A DNA stretch of 6,716 nucleotides. Source: DATBFX01 sp036558305. GTDB taxonomy: Bacteria; Chloroflexota; Chloroflexia; Thermomicrobiales; UBA6265. Both the position numbers and the translations under genes were made by a program. The notes under the pieces were generated by a model. The model saw only the letters and a list, made by a program, of their open reading frames with translations. It was not told the origin of the DNA and made no database searches. Shown here piece by piece: positions 5,820-6,716 of this stretch. How positions within the stretch are numbered: position 1 is the first letter of the stretch; each line of letters begins with the position of its first letter. The stretch lies in assembly GCA_036558305.1 (NCBI GenBank), contig DATBFX010000115.1:1-6716 (forward strand). The letters are read 5' to 3'.

Positions 5820-6716
5820 GTGACCCAATACATCGTTCGCCGTTTGCTCCATGCGTTGTTCATCATCTGGGGGTGTGCCACCCTCGTCTTTTTCATGCTG
5901 CGTGCCGTACCGGGCGATCCGGTGGTCGTGATGCTGGGGCCGGAGTACACGCCGGAGGCGGCGGTGGCGCTGCGCAAGAAACTCGGATTGGACCAGCCGC
6001 TCTACGTCCAGTACGCGAAGTGGGCCGGCAACGTCTTGACCGGGGATCTGGGCACCTCGATTGCCTCGCCGGAACCGGTGATGGACGCGATCAAGATCGG
6101 GTTGCCGAAGACGATGAGTCTGGCGGGTCTCTCGTTCCTGCTGGCGGTGCTGATCGCCGTCCCGGCGGGGATCGTCTCCGCCCTGCGCCGGAACTCGTCG
6201 GTCGACTACGCCGCCAGCGTCGTCGCCTTCGTCGGCGTCAGCATGCCCGGTTTCTGGTTCGGCATCATCCTGATCCTCGTCTTCGCCGTCCGCTTGCACT
6301 GGTTGCCGGCGATCGGCTACTCGCCGATCGGCGAGGACGGGTTGTGGGCCTGGTTCGAGCACCTGCTGCTGCCGAGCCTGGCGATCGGCGCGGGCTACGC
6401 GGCGATCCTGATGCGGTTCGTCCGCGCCGGTCTGTTGGAAGTCTTGAACAGCGACTACATCCGCACGGCACGCGCCAAGGGCGTCTCGGAGCGGGGCGTC
6501 ATCGTTCGCCACGCGTTTCGCAACGCGCTGATCCCGGTGGTGACGATCGCGGGGATCCAGCTCGCGCTGCTCCTCAGCGGCGCGGTCGTGGTCGAGACGG
6601 TCTTCTCGATCCGCGGTCTGGGACGGATCCTGGTCGGCGCCATCTTCGACAAGGACTACCCGGTCGTGCAGGGCGTGATCCTGCTGACGACGGTCATCTT
6701 CGTCCTCGCCAACCTG
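5820..6716 (+). CDS. ABC transporter permease, DppB/OppB type (3' end beyond the window)
   Basis: Integral membrane subunit forming half of the translocation channel. 299 codons are visible without a stop up to the right edge; relatives of about 310-340 residues suggest only the last transmembrane end and tail are missing. GTG 5820 gives the standard start, MTQYIVRRLLHALFIIWG, with a G-rich stretch (GGCGGGGG, 5803-5810) 9 nt upstream as a modest ribosome site. TM1 is about 10-28, followed by the family's periplasmic segment with PGDP at 31-34 and the KKLGLDQPLYVQY stretch at 53-65. Further membrane spans are near 99-121, 131-157, 182-200, 236-258 and from 282. The ATPase-contacting EAA loop is clear: DYIRTARAKGVSERGVIVRH at 212-231 leading to FRNALIPV, with the conserved Gly221. 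DppC, DppD and DppF homologues are expected downstream. Confidence 0.94.
   Translation, partial: MTQYIVRRLLHALFIIWGCATLVFFMLRAVPGDPVVVMLGPEYTPEAAVALRKKLGLDQPLYVQYAKWAGNVLTGDLGTSIASPEPVMDAIKIGLPKTMSLAGLSFLLAVLIAVPAGIVSALRRNSSVDYAASVVAFVGVSMPGFWFGIILILVFAVRLHWLPAIGYSPIGEDGLWAWFEHLLLPSLAIGAGYAAILMRFVRAGLLEVLNSDYIRTARAKGVSERGVIVRHAFRNALIPVVTIAGIQLALLLSGAVVVETVFSIRGLGRILVGAIFDKDYPVVQGVILLTTVIFVLANL

Noticed and set aside
5604..6512. 302-codon open frame on the minus strand opposite the permease
   Set aside because: Antisense to a well-conserved permease, with a polar low-complexity translation. Its C-terminal part just reads the spacer repeat.

Overview
The window is GC-rich (by eye about two thirds G+C) and bacterial. 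It holds ordinary protein genes separated by short spacers full of palindromic repeats. The mix is a bacterial-type pyruvate phosphate dikinase, a FadR-type regulator, a Tat-exported peptide-type ABC binding protein and spacers with C/G-run repeats. Together with GTG starts, this would fit Chloroflexota (for example Thermomicrobia-like lineages). That placement is inference from style, not from a marker gene.

Layout, left to right. (a) Positions 1-171 lie downstream of ppdK. They hold a perfect 9-bp hairpin just after the ppdK stop and, at the extreme left, what looks like the first 13 codons of a minus-strand gene with a strong Shine-Dalgarno site. (b) 172-2877, minus strand: complete ppdK. 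(c) 2878-3143: a divergent control region. A near-consensus sigma70-type promoter drives ppdK leftward. A second promoter drives the regulator rightward, and between it and the regulator's start lies a FadR-family operator-like palindrome, TGGTCCGACCA. (d) 3144-3932, plus strand: FadR/GntR regulator whose last ~26 codons are made of a heptamer-repeat hairpin. (e) 4021-5658, plus strand: extracellular solute-binding protein of the peptide/nickel (SBP_bac_5) family with a twin-arginine signal. (f) 5659-5819: a spacer occupied by a C/G-run palindromic repeat that can fold in more than one way and carries a G-quadruplex motif on the minus strand. (g) 5820 to the right edge, plus strand: a DppB/OppB-type permease, cut by the window end.

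How the genes fit together: regulator, binding protein and permease read as the start of a regulated import operon for a peptide-like or similar small solute. The second permease (DppC) and the ATPases (DppD/DppF) are expected beyond the right edge. The regulator probably controls itself through the palindrome and may control the transporter. PpdK is central carbon metabolism and is probably unrelated to the transporter apart from sharing the divergent control region.

I see no clear undescribed system. The most interesting signals are the operator palindrome, three different palindromic repeats sitting at gene ends (one of them translated into the regulator's C-terminus), and the fold-switching, G4-capable spacer between binding protein and permease.
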